A stretch of 64,000 nt of DNA from Colius striatus (Eukaryota > Chordata > Aves > Coliiformes > Coliidae), in contig NC_084761.1 of NCBI RefSeq assembly GCF_028858725.1, positions 25,016,501 to 25,080,500 on the forward strand, read 5' to 3'. Below the pieces are notes generated by a model. The model searched no databases, was not told where the DNA came from, and worked only from the letters and a program-made list of their open reading frames with translations. The position numbers were made by a program, and so were the translations under genes. This document shows, one piece after another, positions 36,926 to 49,088 of this stretch (positions are counted from its first letter, which is position 1; each line of letters opens with the position of its first letter).

Positions 36926-37128
36926 GACCCCCAGGTCCCTTTCCCCTACACTACTCTCTTAGGGTTCATTCCCCAACCTGTACTGGTACATGGGGTTATT
37001 CTTTCCCAGATGCAAGACTCTACGCTTGCCCTTGTTCAATTTTATTAGATGTCTCCCTGTCCAACTCTCCAGCCTGTCCAGGTCTCGTTGAATGGCAGTA
37101 CAGCCTTCTGGTGTGTCAGTCAACCCTG

Positions 37129-37153
37129 CCCCCCCCCCCCCCCCCCCACCCCC
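37129..37153. repeat. Poly-C / poly-G tract within CR1
   Basis: Nineteen consecutive C on the plus strand (37129-37147), an A, then five more C. On the LINE sense strand this is a G-run directly after the TKLG-encoding codons of the reverse transcriptase. It may be a post-insertion expansion or an assembly/sequencing artefact. Confidence 0.85.
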
Positions 37154-37161
37154 AGTTTAGT

Positions 37162-37173
37162 ATCGTCAGCAAA
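37162..37173 (-). other. FADD catalytic motif codons of CR1 reverse transcriptase
   Basis: TTT GCT GAC GAT on the minus strand, followed by ACT AAA CTG GG, gives FADDTKLG. This is the two-aspartate active-site motif of CR1-type reverse transcriptases. It is in a different frame from the upstream FINDL segment, so a frameshift lies between them. Confidence 0.85.
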
Positions 37174-37544
37174 CTTGCTGGCAGTGCCCTCTGTTCCTTC
37201 AAAAGGTCATTAATGAATACATTGAACAGTACCAGTCCAAGCATCGATCCCTGAGGGACACCACTATATATAGGGCTCCAACTAGACCCTGCCCCATTGA
37301 TCACAACTCTCTGCCTTCTGCCCTTCAACCAGTTAACAAGCCACCTCACTACCTCATCATCCAGCCCGCACTTTCTCAGTTTTGTCACAAGAATGCTGTG
37401 GGAAATGGTGTCAAATCTTTACTGAAATCGAGAGAAACCACATCCACTGCACTACCACTATCTATCTACCTGGTTACATCTTCATAAAAGGCTCTCAGGT
37501 TAGTCCAACACGACTTACCTTTGGTAAAACCATGTTGACTGCTC

Positions 37545-38018
37545 CTAAGGTCTGTCCCTCTTGTCATTTAAATGCCTGGAGACAGTACCCAGTTGTTCCA
37601 TCACCTTTCCAGGGATGGAGGTGAGGCTGACTGGTCTGTAGTTACCTAGCTCCTCTTTCGTGCCCTTTTTGAAGGCTGGAGTGTCATTTGCTCTCCTCCA
37701 GTCCTCAGGCACCTCTCCTGTTCTCCATGACTTACTGAAGATGATGGAGAGTGGTTTACCAATGACTTCCTCCAGCTCCCTCAGCACCAGCGGGTGCATC
37801 CCATCAGGGCCCATGGATTTATGTACATCCAGGTTGCTCAACCAATTCTTAACCCAGTCCTCATCAACCAAAGAAAATTCCTCCTTTAAGCTGACTTCCT
37901 CTGGAGTCTGGGGCTCCTGAGGACAGTCTCCAGCAGCATAGACAGAGGCAAAGAAGGCATTCAGTAACTCTCCCTTCTCTGTATCCTCTGTCACCAGGGC
38001 ACCTGCCTCATTCAACAC
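37545..38018 (-). pseudogene. CR1 reverse-transcriptase N-terminal part (broken)
   Basis: An open stretch of about 157 codons within the long CR1. It contains the usual CR1 signatures: LLNAFFASVYA, SMGPDGMHPLVLREL, GEVPEDWRRAN and the NYRPVSLTS fingers motif. It runs out of frame before the palm motif and has no intact reading frame to the next segment. Confidence 0.92.
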
Positions 38019-38359
38019 TGAACCTACATTGTCTCTAGGGTTAGTTTTATCTGCAATGAATTTGAAGAAGCCCTCTTGTTGTCTTTGACCTCTCTTACAA
38101 GTTACAACTCCAATGAGGCTTTAGCCTTCCTAGTTGCCTCCCTGTATCCTCTGACAACAGCCTTCTATTCATCCCAAGTGGTCATCCCTTCCTTCCATGA
38201 CTCTCTTCTTCCACTTGAATTTACCCAACAGTTTTCTATTTAACCATGTGGGTCTTCCGTCTCCCTTTCTTGATTTCTTACCTGCTGGGATGCTCTGATT
38301 CTGAGCCTGGAAAATGTGACCTTTGAATATAGACCAACTATCTTGAGCCTCTTTACCTT

Positions 38360-38815
38360 CTAGTGCTCTGTCCCATGGTTGTCCCCTAGTAATTTCTTGA
38401 AAAAGCCAAAGTTGGCCCTGCTGAAGTCCAGGGTTGTGATCTTGCTTGATATTCTGTTCCTACCACAGAAGATACTGAACTCCACCATCTTGTGGTTGCT
38501 GCAACCAAGTCTGCCCTCAATCTTAACTGTTTCAACCAGACCCTCCTCACACATGAGTACAGAATCTAGTAGTGCTCCTCTCCTAGTTGGCACATCCACC
38601 ATTTGCATCAAGAAGTTATCATTGATGAACTGAAGGAACCTCCTGGACTCTGTGTAGGCCTTCCAGCAGATGTCTGGGTAGTTAAAATCGCGTATGAATG
38701 GCCTGTAACAGACACCCGCAGCAATGTCACACATGCTAGCCTGCCCCTTAATTCTAACCCACAAACTCTCAACTTGCCTCTCATCCTCACCTGGACAGAA
38801 TTCAGTACGTTGCAA
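38360..38815 (-). pseudogene. CR1 apurinic endonuclease part (broken)
   Basis: An open stretch of about 150 codons from the AP-endonuclease-like domain of CR1 ORF2. It has GVCYRPFIRDFNYPDICWK, a serine/aspartate-rich LLDSVLMCEEGLVE and LGCSNHKMVEF, where intact elements usually have SDH before the metal-binding His. The SNH seen here suggests a substitution near the catalytic centre. Confidence 0.85.
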
Positions 38816-38982
38816 TTACTCTTTCACATAAACTCCACCACCACGCTTTATTGGCCTATCTTTCCTAAAAAAAATTCAAGAAGGAAGCTGATCATGTAGG
38901 ATTCACCTCTGACAGTGGCTTGCCACTCTTAGGCTCAACTCTAGTGGGCCTGGCTTTATCCCCTTCCCCCTTCAAAACTAGT

Positions 38983-39603
38983 TTAAGGCCTTTCTATGAG
39001 CCCTGCTAACTTGTTTGCAAGGATCCTTCTCCCCCTTTGAACTCCCCCTGTCACCAGACCTGGCATCATGAACATTTCACCATGTTCAAAAAGCCCAAAG
39101 TTGTGTTGGTGGCACCGGTTGCTGAGCCACCTGCTAATCAGATGAGTTTTCCTTATTTGTTCAGTAATTCTCCCTGCCATGAGAGAAATGGAGGAGAACA
39201 CTACTTGTGCTCCCAAGCCATCTAGCGTTCTCCCCAGTGTCCTGAAATCCTTTTTAATAGCTTTTGAACTTCTCTCATCGGTATCAACCTGCATTACTAA
39301 CAGTGGGTAGTAGTCAGTTGGCTGCACCAGACCAGGAAGGTTCCTGGGCACATCTCTAACCTGGGCCCCAGGGAGGCAGCAGACCTCTCTGTGGGATGGG
39401 TCTGGTCAACATATGAAGCCTTCAACTCCCTTCAGAAGGGAATCGCCTACTACTATAACCCTCCTTTTCTTTTTAATTGAGGCAGTCCCAAGGCATGACA
39501 GTGACTGACTCACTGTGAGTGCCTTCTCAAGTGGCCCCACATCTTCATATTCCCCAGCCTGGCCCTCAACTTCCAAAGCCCCATACCTCTTGTGCAAGGG
39601 CAA
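38983..39603 (-). pseudogene. CR1 ORF1 esterase-like remnant
   Basis: Two open frames match the esterase part of CR1 ORF1. Block I is present (KRRVIVVGDSLLKGVEGFIC, near 39.41-39.47 kb). The downstream segment reads DYYPLLVMQVDTDERSSKAI, where intact copies usually carry a GTND block, so that motif appears lost. It ends with GLGAQVVFSSI. It is degenerate and not a host gene. Confidence 0.75.
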
Positions 39604-39700
39604 CCGGGGAGGCAGGGGTGGCCAGGAAGGGAATCACTGGCCTCTCTGAGAAGGGATCTATATCAAAGATGGTAGGGGTGCTGTACTTCCTGTGAAGTCT

Positions 39701-42700
39701 CAACTTGTTGCTTACACCTCAGGGATCATAGATGCTTGGTCCACCAATCTATCTCTCTCTCGCTCTCCCTGACATTCCCGAGTCTTTCTTTCCCTGAAAT
39801 ACTCATCAACTGAGAATACTAAAAACCAATCTGTCGTGTTACAAGTATAACCTCATGTAACCCTGCTTGCTGTTAAATAAGCATAATGGAAACATAGACT
39901 GATCACTCTTACCCACCTTTTATGGCTTTATCAGATATTCTTTGGAAAGACATTTTGCCTTGTTTCTGTACAAAATGAAGAGCATGAAACAAAATATTCA
40001 ATAAATATATCAGAAAAATACCTGTATGGTCTGTAGAAGCACTCAGCCAGAAGTTGACAACATGCCTAACTCTCAGACCATGCAGACTGTAATATCAAGA
40101 AATGTATCAACTAATGCCATTATTATCGAAGTGTTCATAGTGCATAACATACACATTCCACGTTTATTCTTTATGGCCTGACTCTCTCACTCAGAAAAAT
40201 CTCTAGCACTGCAACCTGTGGGACCAGGGATGGAGCTGAAACAGGCAGCATAGCCCTGGGTAGCTGAAGCTGTGTCTCCTAGGGACAGGTCTCACCTGGC
40301 TTAGGTCCTGTGTGGATTCTCTGATGCTTAATAAGCCCAGAATCCATGCTGAGATTTCCTTGAGCTAAGAGGTTCTCCTGTTTTCTAACCTACCCACTTA
40401 CAGGAAGCTGACATCCTTGAGACCTGTTGGCCTTGTATCAAATTTGACTGAAGCTGGCAAATATGACATTTTATAGACATTACGAAAGAAAGGTGTTTAA
40501 ATTGCCAGGAGTGGTTTTTCAGGCTTGTATGAAACTGTAATTTCCAAACAAATCCAGTCTTCCCGTTGGCTGTGAGCCTGGCTCTGCTCACCAACCTTCT
40601 CCCTGCTGCTGAAACAGTTCACACTGCTGGGTGAAAGAGGCTAAGGAGAGGGCAAGGTGTTTGCTGCCCATTACCACTCCAGCAGTGCTCATGGAGGTGC
40701 ACCATGAGCCTTTCCACAGCCTGTGGACAGAGAAGAGACAGTAGAGCTTTGGCTCTGGGGGCCTCTCATTCCAAAAGGGAAAACAGAAGTAGAACAACAG
40801 TACACTTCTGTTGGAGTCCAGTTAAACTATTCTGGTAAACTCAAAGTATGCTTATAATAAAAGAGTAAATAAAAATCAATGGAAATGAACTTTTCCCTCA
40901 GCAGTGTATAAACAGAAACCTGGCATTGAGAAAACAAGCATGGTGGCAGGGAGTGGACTTAGCTAGCCCTAAATACAGTATGTTGTCAACACAGGCAAAG
41001 CTTCTCATCCTGAGAAGACTTAGAGTCTGGTGAAGGCTGAACTCCAGGTTAAAAAGAAATCTTAATTTTCTCTTACTACAATGCTCTCCCCTGGGGACAC
41101 AGCATACCGATCCTTCTTATATGGACAGGTTAAAAGTTTTAGCAACCCTGCTAGATTTTTTTCTGCAGAAAAGGACATTTATATTTATATATTTAGCTCT
41201 TACACTCAAACCTTCATAACTGAACACTTATTTTCTATGTGCATAATATAAACATGCAAGTACACGCATGAGCTCAAACCAGGATGTGTTCAAGTGTTTG
41301 TGAACATCACCATCTGCATGGAGTCTTTACACCATCTGGAAGAATCTGAGTCATCTACATGTATTTTTCTTACATAGCAAAGAAAATCCATGCAGTTTAG
41401 CAAAGCCAGAATCAGCTTGGCTCTGCAGAGCCCCACCGGGTTTTTGCAGATGGATTTGAGAGGCAGAAAATCTGCAGAATTTTAGAGATTAATTCATAGA
41501 AGTTTAAAGTAGTCTGAAGAATTTAATGGAGATTTAGATATCTGGAACAGAAATATAATGTTTTTTACAATTGACCCAGATGGATGGCATCTGCTTAGTA
41601 CTCATGAAGCACTGCATCAATGTTACACCCTACTAGCATACCTAAGTCAGGGTGCAATGCCTATATCACTTTCTTCTCAAAGAAAAGCTTACAGTCTTTG
41701 TAAGATGAAGCTGTTCTAAAACAAAATGAAGAATTGCTTGTAAATAGCAGTGATATTTACATATAGAAACCAAAAAAAAATGGGTGGAATAGGCTGAATG
41801 AATCAGAACAAGAAACTCATATAGGATGTTCCTTCCTTATTAACATTCTCCCCCTTCCTGGTTCTAGTCAGAGATTTCTTTTATTTGACTTTCCCACATC
41901 TCTTATCTGTGCCTTCAGATACAGAGAAGCCTCACAACATGCTAGAGCTTGAGTGTTTGCATTCAAACTGAAAACTTCTAATAATAAGAATTCAATTATT
42001 CAGAAAAGTTTCCTGGCAGTACAGGACCACTTTTCCAAGTTTACTTCCAGTGGGAATTTTACTTTCCATAAAACTCATTAGACTCATAAAATACAACTAG
42101 ATGGTTTGTCATGCCTCCAAAGTAAAGGACTTCAGAGGAACGAGCATGAAAAGTAGAGCCTGTCACAAGCATCTGTGGAACAGTAGGAAGTTATGGCAAG
42201 CTTGTGAATAGTAGCACTGTCTAAGGCTCCCCATGGGAATACTAATAAATTAACAGCACATTCAGAATAATTGCTTTTTTTTCTTCTTCTTTTTTTTTTC
42301 ATTCTGGGGATATTTTTTGCAGTTGCCCAACAGGTATCTTGTGATGCAGAATTGTAGTTCACAGAGGTCACCCTCTAACGCAGGGGGTTTGATTTGGCGG
42401 TGAGGTTTTCTGGTTTTGCAGCTTTTTCTTAGCTGTTTCAAAGTCCTGAGTTATTAATTTATCAGATAGAAATAGAAAAGTAGCTACAGCACTTTGAGCC
42501 AACCACACCCAGGTCCTCAGGGAGGTCAGATGTCCCTTCAGAAGTCATGAACATAACAACATCACACACACGCTTTGAATTTTAATTGCCACTATTCAGT
42601 CTTAGGAACAATTCCTGTGAGCAACCAATTTAGTTGGCATTACTAAGCTAGACTTATGCCTGCTTTTAGCTGACTGCAATGAAATGTTCATGCCTCAAAC

Positions 42701-45700
42701 TTGATTTTAGCGAGTTCCCTTCCCTTCTTGAGCAAGCTATCACTGGAGGCCTTGAGTTCCCTGTTTGGTATCCCCACATTTACTAACTCTTGACCGCAGA
42801 TCAATTTTAATAGGGAATAAACTAATTCCTCCCTTGCTACTGTCAATGTAAGAAAACATTGTTATATCAGTTCGTGTGTGATCAGCTTTGCTCCTGTATG
42901 GTCATAATGATCTTTCCTAAAAGAAAGATGAAAATATGAGGACACTGGTTGCCCCTCCAAAGCTGCTTTGGTGTCTGAACAGGTCATTTATGTAGAAAAG
43001 CTTTCGTTTGAAATATCCTACTCTTTGGTGTCAATGATCATGTTTTTGTGGTACTATTACTAGTGCTTCCATTCAGTACATCTTTTGACATTTTATTTCT
43101 ACACATTCTATACTGGATCACGACTAGAAAGGACAGGGTGCAAATTTGGCATTACACAGAAAGAGGGAAAAATAATTGAATTGCAAGAAGTTCAGTTCCT
43201 ATTTCAGTCTTCAGAAAAATGCATCTCTTTCCCGAATTTTAGTGTAGAGAAATATTCTGGCTGGTGCTTTATGCCTAGCCTCTAGTAATGGTTTTAAGTG
43301 ACTGCTATATTTAGTCAAAGAGATAGCTAGTTTTGTGAATAACTTGCTAAGGAACCACCTGTGTGCCAGCCCTGCAGGGTAATGCCACTGACTTAAATGG
43401 ATTAACTTAGAATTTACAGAACTAAGAACTGAGACATAGGATGCCTGAACACAGAGAAGCACAAAATGAAAACTTCCTCCAAGAAAACTAAAACATCTCC
43501 CTCTCGCTTCTCAACTAAACTAAATAATTGAGTGGAAGAAACCAACCTGATGATGAAAATGTCAACAAAGGAGCTTTACCCTTCATGAAAGCCATCACCT
43601 TTCTCTTAAGCAGGTCATGCAATACAAAACAAACATTATCAGCACACATCCTGCATTTGCTCCATGAGAACTCCCTTCTCCAAATCCCTTCCCCTGGCCG
43701 TAGGAAGAGTCCCAGACCCCCCTTGGTTTGATACCTCCCGTTAGACAAAAAAAGTTGCAATCTATGGTCTCAGTCTTGCAAGATCTTGACTCCTACAGTG
43801 ATCAACACATTGTATGAGGAGTTGTACCCTATCATGTACCCTACCTGCCTGCCCTCAGCCCTGCTCTCACCACTGCCAGCCCACTTCACGGTTGGTGGCC
43901 AGTGTGGACCCTTTGCTCTTCCATAAGCAGCCCTTGCACAGGAAGCACCTGGGTGTTCCCTGTTTATAGGGCAGGTGGAAGCAAGGCTGTTGCTGCTGTA
44001 AGTGAAAACACAGCATTAGCCAGCATCCTGGCTCCTGGTGGGAAGGCGTTCTATTAATCAAAAAAATACTTTCCACCCCATGGTGTCTTGCAGACCTTTA
44101 AACTGGAATCTGCAAAACCCAGATAAATTCTTTTGTCATTCTTACAACAAAGTTAAAATACAGAAATCATTTTTAAAATGTCAAGATTTATGCTTTTAAA
44201 TGAGAGAACCTCAACTTGACTAGAAATATCCTCTAAACACAGCACAGGGTGGTATGGACAAGGCTGAATTTCCAGCTCATTAAAGTAAGGCTGTGTCCCC
44301 AGTCTGTTATAGGGAGAAAAAGGAGAGCTGGAGCAGATGAGTTTACTTGACCAAAAGTTATCATCACAGAACACCAGCTTTTTCCCATTCTATTCTTGAC
44401 TGCAGAAAAGGACAGGGGGATGAAAATCAGAAACGTTAGACATCTCATCATCCTATTTCACCCAAAACATGGAAAGTGAAATGCTGGTGGAGCAATGACT
44501 GGCAGGAAGCTGGAAGTATGAGGTGGAGCTAAAGGGCAATTCTCTGGGTGTGGGGAACCAGAGCCAGTGTGTTCTTTCATCCACAACATTCACCATGCAT
44601 TTCTAGTTCTACTATTTATATCATTCATTTCATCTCAGAAGAAAATATATTTGTTGATGATGTGTTCTTACTATAACTCACAAGTCTATTTATAACAATA
44701 CTTTGCATTGCAGTGGATAACTCATTAATCTCCCTTGCTGGACTGTAGAATGGCAGTCCTTGACAGCAGATCTAGAAAACAAAGCCCTGACCTTCCCGTA
44801 GACATTAATAAAGACAAGAATGGTATACCAGAATTTGAAAGGCCATTGCAAATAAAAAAAGTTTAGAAACCAGTTATACAGAGTTGAACTTGGAAATTGT
44901 AGTTACAGGAGAGATTTAAAGACAGTCAGAAGCTGAAGACTGCAATAGCAACATCATCTCATTTAGGATGCAGAAAGCAATGCTAGAAAGCAAGAGGAAA
45001 GACAGGAAAAACTGGAAGAGCCTGAAAGAGTGAAATATTATGTGGGAGGTTATTATTTGGCTTATTATTTGGACAAGAAATCTAATAGTCATGATTTGAA
45101 AGATAAAAAAAATAGTGAATGGATTCAAGGAAAAAAGTAAGGTTATCCAGGATTTTGCTTGTAATCTATGAAATCATCCACACCTGTGATGTTGAATTTT
45201 CCTATTATAGGATAGTGTAGGTGTGTATTTGGGGCATCCCATGTGCTTTCCCTAAGCATTATCATGAATCCACTTCCTCTTGTATCCAGAGTTTCTGAGG
45301 TAATTAAAACAGCTCCCAGATTTTACCAGCAATTTCAAAGCAGCAATTTCTCCTTCTTAAAACAAATGACAGCCTGAGACTAAGGAAGGATGCTATTTAG
45401 TGACATCTTACTTGTCACTCATGAAATCTTCATGTCATGCCACAAGTTAGCTGTATGTAAGAGCAGAAAGAACTATCTCTACAAATAGAATCAAATAAAC
45501 ACTGGCACAACTGTCACCAATAGCACTTCAGGCCATCAGAAGAAAAAGGCAACTTTAAACCATAAAGTTTTGACTCGGCACAGAGCTTAAAACACTTGTG
45601 AACTAAAATATTGGTGAATCAAAACAAAAAAGTTCAAGTTAGCTAAATGCTAGCGTCACATCTGCTAGCTCCACAACTGAAAGCAAAAGAGAAACAAAAA

Positions 45701-46322
45701 GGATGGGACAAAATTCCCTGAGGACCCTAAGCTTGTAAGTATCTCGTTTGCATCAATGACTCCATGAGTTTAAACGTGCTTCTAATTTTTATGTTGGATT
45801 ATGACTGTTATGGTAATCAAAATATCATTTAGCTAATAAAGCATATAATGCCAAAAATAATGTAAAATAATGTTGTAGACAGATAACTTGACATACAAAG
45901 ACTTGCTGTCATTCATAGAAATGAAAATTTCTCCATGACATCTTTAGTATATAACACTGCAAACAAACACATGCACTCCTACCAGATGCAACAAGGCTTT
46001 CCATGGGCTGATCACAAACCAGTTCTGGACAACCATCTCTCCTCTCCCCATTCATCATTTTAACAGGCTGAGTTAGCTTCATTATAGGTCACTTCCTTAC
46101 AATATTTCTAGAAGTTCATTACCTTGTAAGCATTTTTAATATGGCAGTCAAGTCCTTATACCACAGCTGCACAGGGGTACGAGTCAAGTGTTCTCAATAT
46201 ATCTCCTCTGATGGTCAGACTGGCCAGCATTGATGCAGGATACACATGCCTTTCTGTTAGACAAGTGAAAACAGTCCCTTAAACTGCTGAAAAGTTGTGA
46301 CAGAAAATGGCTTGATGCTTAC
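39701..46322. other. Intergenic DNA between CR1 and the orphan exon candidate
   Basis: AT-rich sequence with short low-complexity T/C stretches (for example about 42277-42300) and no recognised gene, RNA or repeat family. An imperfect 12-bp direct repeat (TTATTATTTGG twice) lies near 45.05 kb. The open frames present are short and unsupported. Confidence 0.5.
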
Positions 46323-46512
46323 CTTGTTTCCCTAAGCCACCATGACAGAGAAAATCGGTGGGCAAAATCCATGGGTTGTAGCTCATTACTGTTGTTACAG
46401 CTTTGGGTATTCAGTAACTGCCTGATCCAGTGTGAGAAGTTACTCTGTATGTGAATTGCTCCTCTTGCTACGTGCACAGTAATTCCAATAATTTCAAAAT
46501 CCTGAGCAGCTC
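46323..46512 (-). other. Candidate orphan exon of unknown gene
   Basis: A 190-nt segment bounded on the minus strand by a strong acceptor (TTTCCTTTTCTTATAG before 46512) and a consensus donor (ACAAG|GTAAGC after 46323). One frame is open through all 63 codons (entering with two bases and leaving with AG); the other two contain stops. The predicted peptide starts AAQDFEIIGITVHVARGAIH and ends LSWWLRETR. I do not recognise it. It could be an exon of a non-coding RNA, an alternative 3' exon of TNIP3 (the phase fits the 58618 donor) or a chance arrangement. Confidence 0.3.
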
Positions 46513-48273
46513 CTATAAGAAAAGGAAAGAAAAAAGAAAAGGCCTTCCACAAACATATTTGCAGCCCTTATCATGAAACTGGTCCACTCACCACTGATAC
46601 AAAAAAATATCAGACAATGCTAATTAGGAAGAATCAGATGGCAAATTTGTGTCAGGCGTCTGCTAAATAAAATATGTAACAAAGTCTGGGAAGTGACAGA
46701 AGGTTTTTTAAAAAGCCAAGAGGTAGATCTGCAAATGCTGATATCTAGTTTCAGCCAAGCCTGAGGAAGGCAAAATGCCTGTTACGAGTACTGTGGTTGA
46801 CTTTAACTAAAATAACTCACTCCCTCAAACTTTTCTGGGTCACTGCAGGAAGCATATCCATTAGGGGCAGCTGAGTCTGATAATTCAAAACTATGACAGC
46901 ACCTGCATTTGGGAAAAATACATAATTACAAGAAAATTAAGAGAAAAATCAACTGTACAGGCATTTTACATGCATTTTAAAAGATACAAATTCTGTATCA
47001 TAAGGAACACCCCACACTTATCACGATTAGGATTTGTGTGAGTCAAAGTTTCTGGTCTTGTGCCCAAGCCAGACAAACATTAAGAGCCTGTGTCTAAACA
47101 GAGAAAAAAAATAAATAAAGATAGCCCTGCAAACTCTGTTCTTTTAGTGTGAATGGCCCACGTTGAATCAGCCTGGGCTGGATAATGCTTGCACAAGTTG
47201 TCAGATAATGAGTTAAGCACTGCAAATGGAAGGCACAAACCTTCACAGTTAGTTAGGGAAAACAGTGGCAATGTATGAAGTGGGGGCTTGTTTCCTCCCC
47301 CATCAAGCACACAGAAGCTTGTCTGTTTTGAGAATTCACTGACATCTTTGAGTGTGGGATGCTCTGCCCACAGCACTGGTCACCTGCTGAGATCTCGCAT
47401 TCAATTAGGTTAGATTATAATTGGATTTTCCAATGGCACTGCATTAGCATTTTCCATGATCTCACCCTTATTAGCCAAATCTCTAATCAGGAGGAGCGTG
47501 GTTATGCTGTTTGCTGGTTAAACTATCTCCTGCTATAGCATCTGTAAGCCAGCTTCAAATTCATGCAGACATAAAATCTCCTATCTCTCTGTCAGCGACT
47601 CGGGAGTTTGTTCCGAAGCTAACGTTGCAGTCAAACTCTAAGTTCCAATAGTTGATGAAAAAGCAGTTTCTGTGCAGTGGCTGGTTCACTTGGTGCTTTG
47701 CTCATGTTCTTCCAGAGTCTGTATTATAAATTCGGAGTGTTGTTTCTTTGATCAATGTAGGAAAAAGCAGTGTCGCTGTAAACTGCAACAGCAGAAAAAT
47801 TCTTTCCCATGGGCTGTTCCCTATTGTGTCCAAAATCAAATGCTGAACATGTCTAGTCCTGTGAGGTTATTATTTTAATGCATAGGCCTTTGTATATCCA
47901 TGGGAATGGAAATACTTGTTCTAAAAGCAGAAATGACACATGCAGGTGATCTTGTAACTGATGACTCTGCCTTTGCATAGCTCAAAAGATGTTTGTCTGG
48001 GAACTTGAATTCATACTAACTGCTTCTGAGCTATAAGGAAAGCACACAGAATATCTTGTGGCACTATGGTGCAAAAATCTCTCTTTTTTTTCTTTCAGGT
48101 GGGATCCCAGCAGGTTCAGGTACCTGTCTCCCAACCACTGCCCTCAGAAAAGCCTAAAGGGAAGAGACAATGTCGAAAGTAGATTATATAGTAATGTTTG
48201 CTGAACATATATTCACCACAACTTTCCAAGAAAATTTCATGATCCAGATACAATTTCATTGAAAAAGCCAGAT
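46513..48273. other. Intergenic DNA left of TNIP3
   Basis: AT-rich sequence with no recognised exon or repeat family. On the plus strand a strong polypyrimidine-AG (TTTTTTTTCTTTCAG, ending about 48099) resembles a splice acceptor but no open exon or donor pairs with it convincingly. Confidence 0.45.
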
Positions 48274-48279
48274 TTTATT
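48274..48279 (-). promoter_or_regulatory. TNIP3: Candidate TNIP3 polyadenylation signal
   Basis: A minus-strand AATAAA about 780 nt beyond the proposed TNIP3 stop codon, and the first one I noticed in that direction. Use of this signal is inferred, and so is the 3' UTR length it implies. Confidence 0.3.
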
Positions 48280-49056
48280 CTCAGGTTTGATGTTACACAA
48301 TGTTGTTCCAATTCAGTACAAGAATCATTAGGAAATTGAAAGGCATTTTCACTGTGAAGTTAAACCCATTCAATATTTCTACTAAAATTATTCTGATACA
48401 AGTAAGTATACACAGAAAAGAAACCCCCTGTGATCACAGTTTTCATATCATTCTGGAGCCAAAACAAAAGGGAGCTGGCCTTGGCTCAAGAAGGGGAGTA
48501 GGCACCTTCTACGTGGCCTGGCATTGGTGGTACCCTGCTTGCAATCACACAAATATGTTAAAATGGTGAAGCAGATTTCCTTTTTACTAAACAATCTAGA
48601 AAAAGAGTACAGAATTCAAGATGTTATATCAACAAATTATTCCCTGGAATCAAATAAAAAAGACTATAATTCTCAAACAACAAAAAAAATATCACAAGGC
48701 TATTGGCCTTATAAGCTCTTGAATTCAAACCAGATGTGACTCTCTCTGAAACCCCAGCAATAGCTGCATCTTTTCTCCTAAGGCTTTTTAACAGATTCTC
48801 ATAGGCAGCACAAACAGCATCTTCAGAACAAAGGGCAATAATGCTTCCCAGCAGAGCCTAACTGGATTTTGAGGATCACTAGCCTGTATGATCTGCTTTT
48901 CTATTGTCCTCACAGGAATTTCACCAGGCACAAATAACATGCATTGAAGAGATAAGGAGCTAGGGGCAAAAAATCCAAACCCAGAACAAAACAGAATAAT
49001 GAAGTTGCAAGACTAGCTTGCAGCCTTTGGTCTACACTTCTCCAGGTCATAGGCTG
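48280..49056 (-). other. TNIP3: Proposed TNIP3 3' untranslated region
   Basis: The sequence between the proposed TGA stop (49057-49059) and the first minus-strand AATAAA. AT-rich, with no continuing frame. Both ends depend on the terminal-exon assignment. Confidence 0.35.
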
Positions 49057-49088
49057 TCAGCGATGCGCTCTCTTCTCCAAGGATGAAT
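49057..49088 (-). CDS. TNIP3: Proposed terminal coding exon of TNIP3
   Basis: After an acceptor TACTTTTGCAG, the bases from 49088 complete a split Gly/Asp codon in phase 1 and read SSLEKRAHR followed by TGA (49057-49059). The remembered human ending, GLSSVKKVHP, has similar length and chemistry (SS, basic residues, penultimate His). The call rests on phase, acceptor quality and a ten-residue resemblance across a 9.5-kb intron, so a different last exon nearer to 58.6 kb remains possible. Confidence 0.6.

Larger units (their letters stand above)
36268..39700 (-). mobile_element. Long CR1 LINE (minus strand, decayed, with ORF1 and ORF2 remnants)
   Basis: A non-LTR retrotransposon of about 3.4 kb. 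Reading the minus strand from right to left: an ORF1 remnant with an SGNH/GDSL esterase-like block (VIVVGDSLLKG near 39.45 kb) and AQVVFSSI near 39.2 kb; an endonuclease part (38360-38815, with RDFNYPDICWK and RGALLDSVLMCEE); a reverse transcriptase part (37545-38018, with LVLRELEEVIGKPLS and GNYRPVSLTSIPGKVMEQL; then 37188-37388, [18 protein letters not shown]); and the C-terminal tail (36352-36925). Frame breaks separate these parts, so it cannot be autonomous. The 3' end carries a CR1-type ATTCCGTGGTTCTGTGAT tail at about 36268-36290. The 5' boundary is approximate. Confidence 0.93.

Noticed and set aside
38379-39225. Plus-strand open frames across the long CR1
   Set aside because: They are antisense to the minus-strand LINE and have no independent support.
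48085-48130. Plus-strand polypyrimidine-AG resembling a splice acceptor
   Set aside because: No downstream open exon with a donor and no recognised plus-strand gene. Such acceptors are frequent by chance in AT/T-rich DNA.
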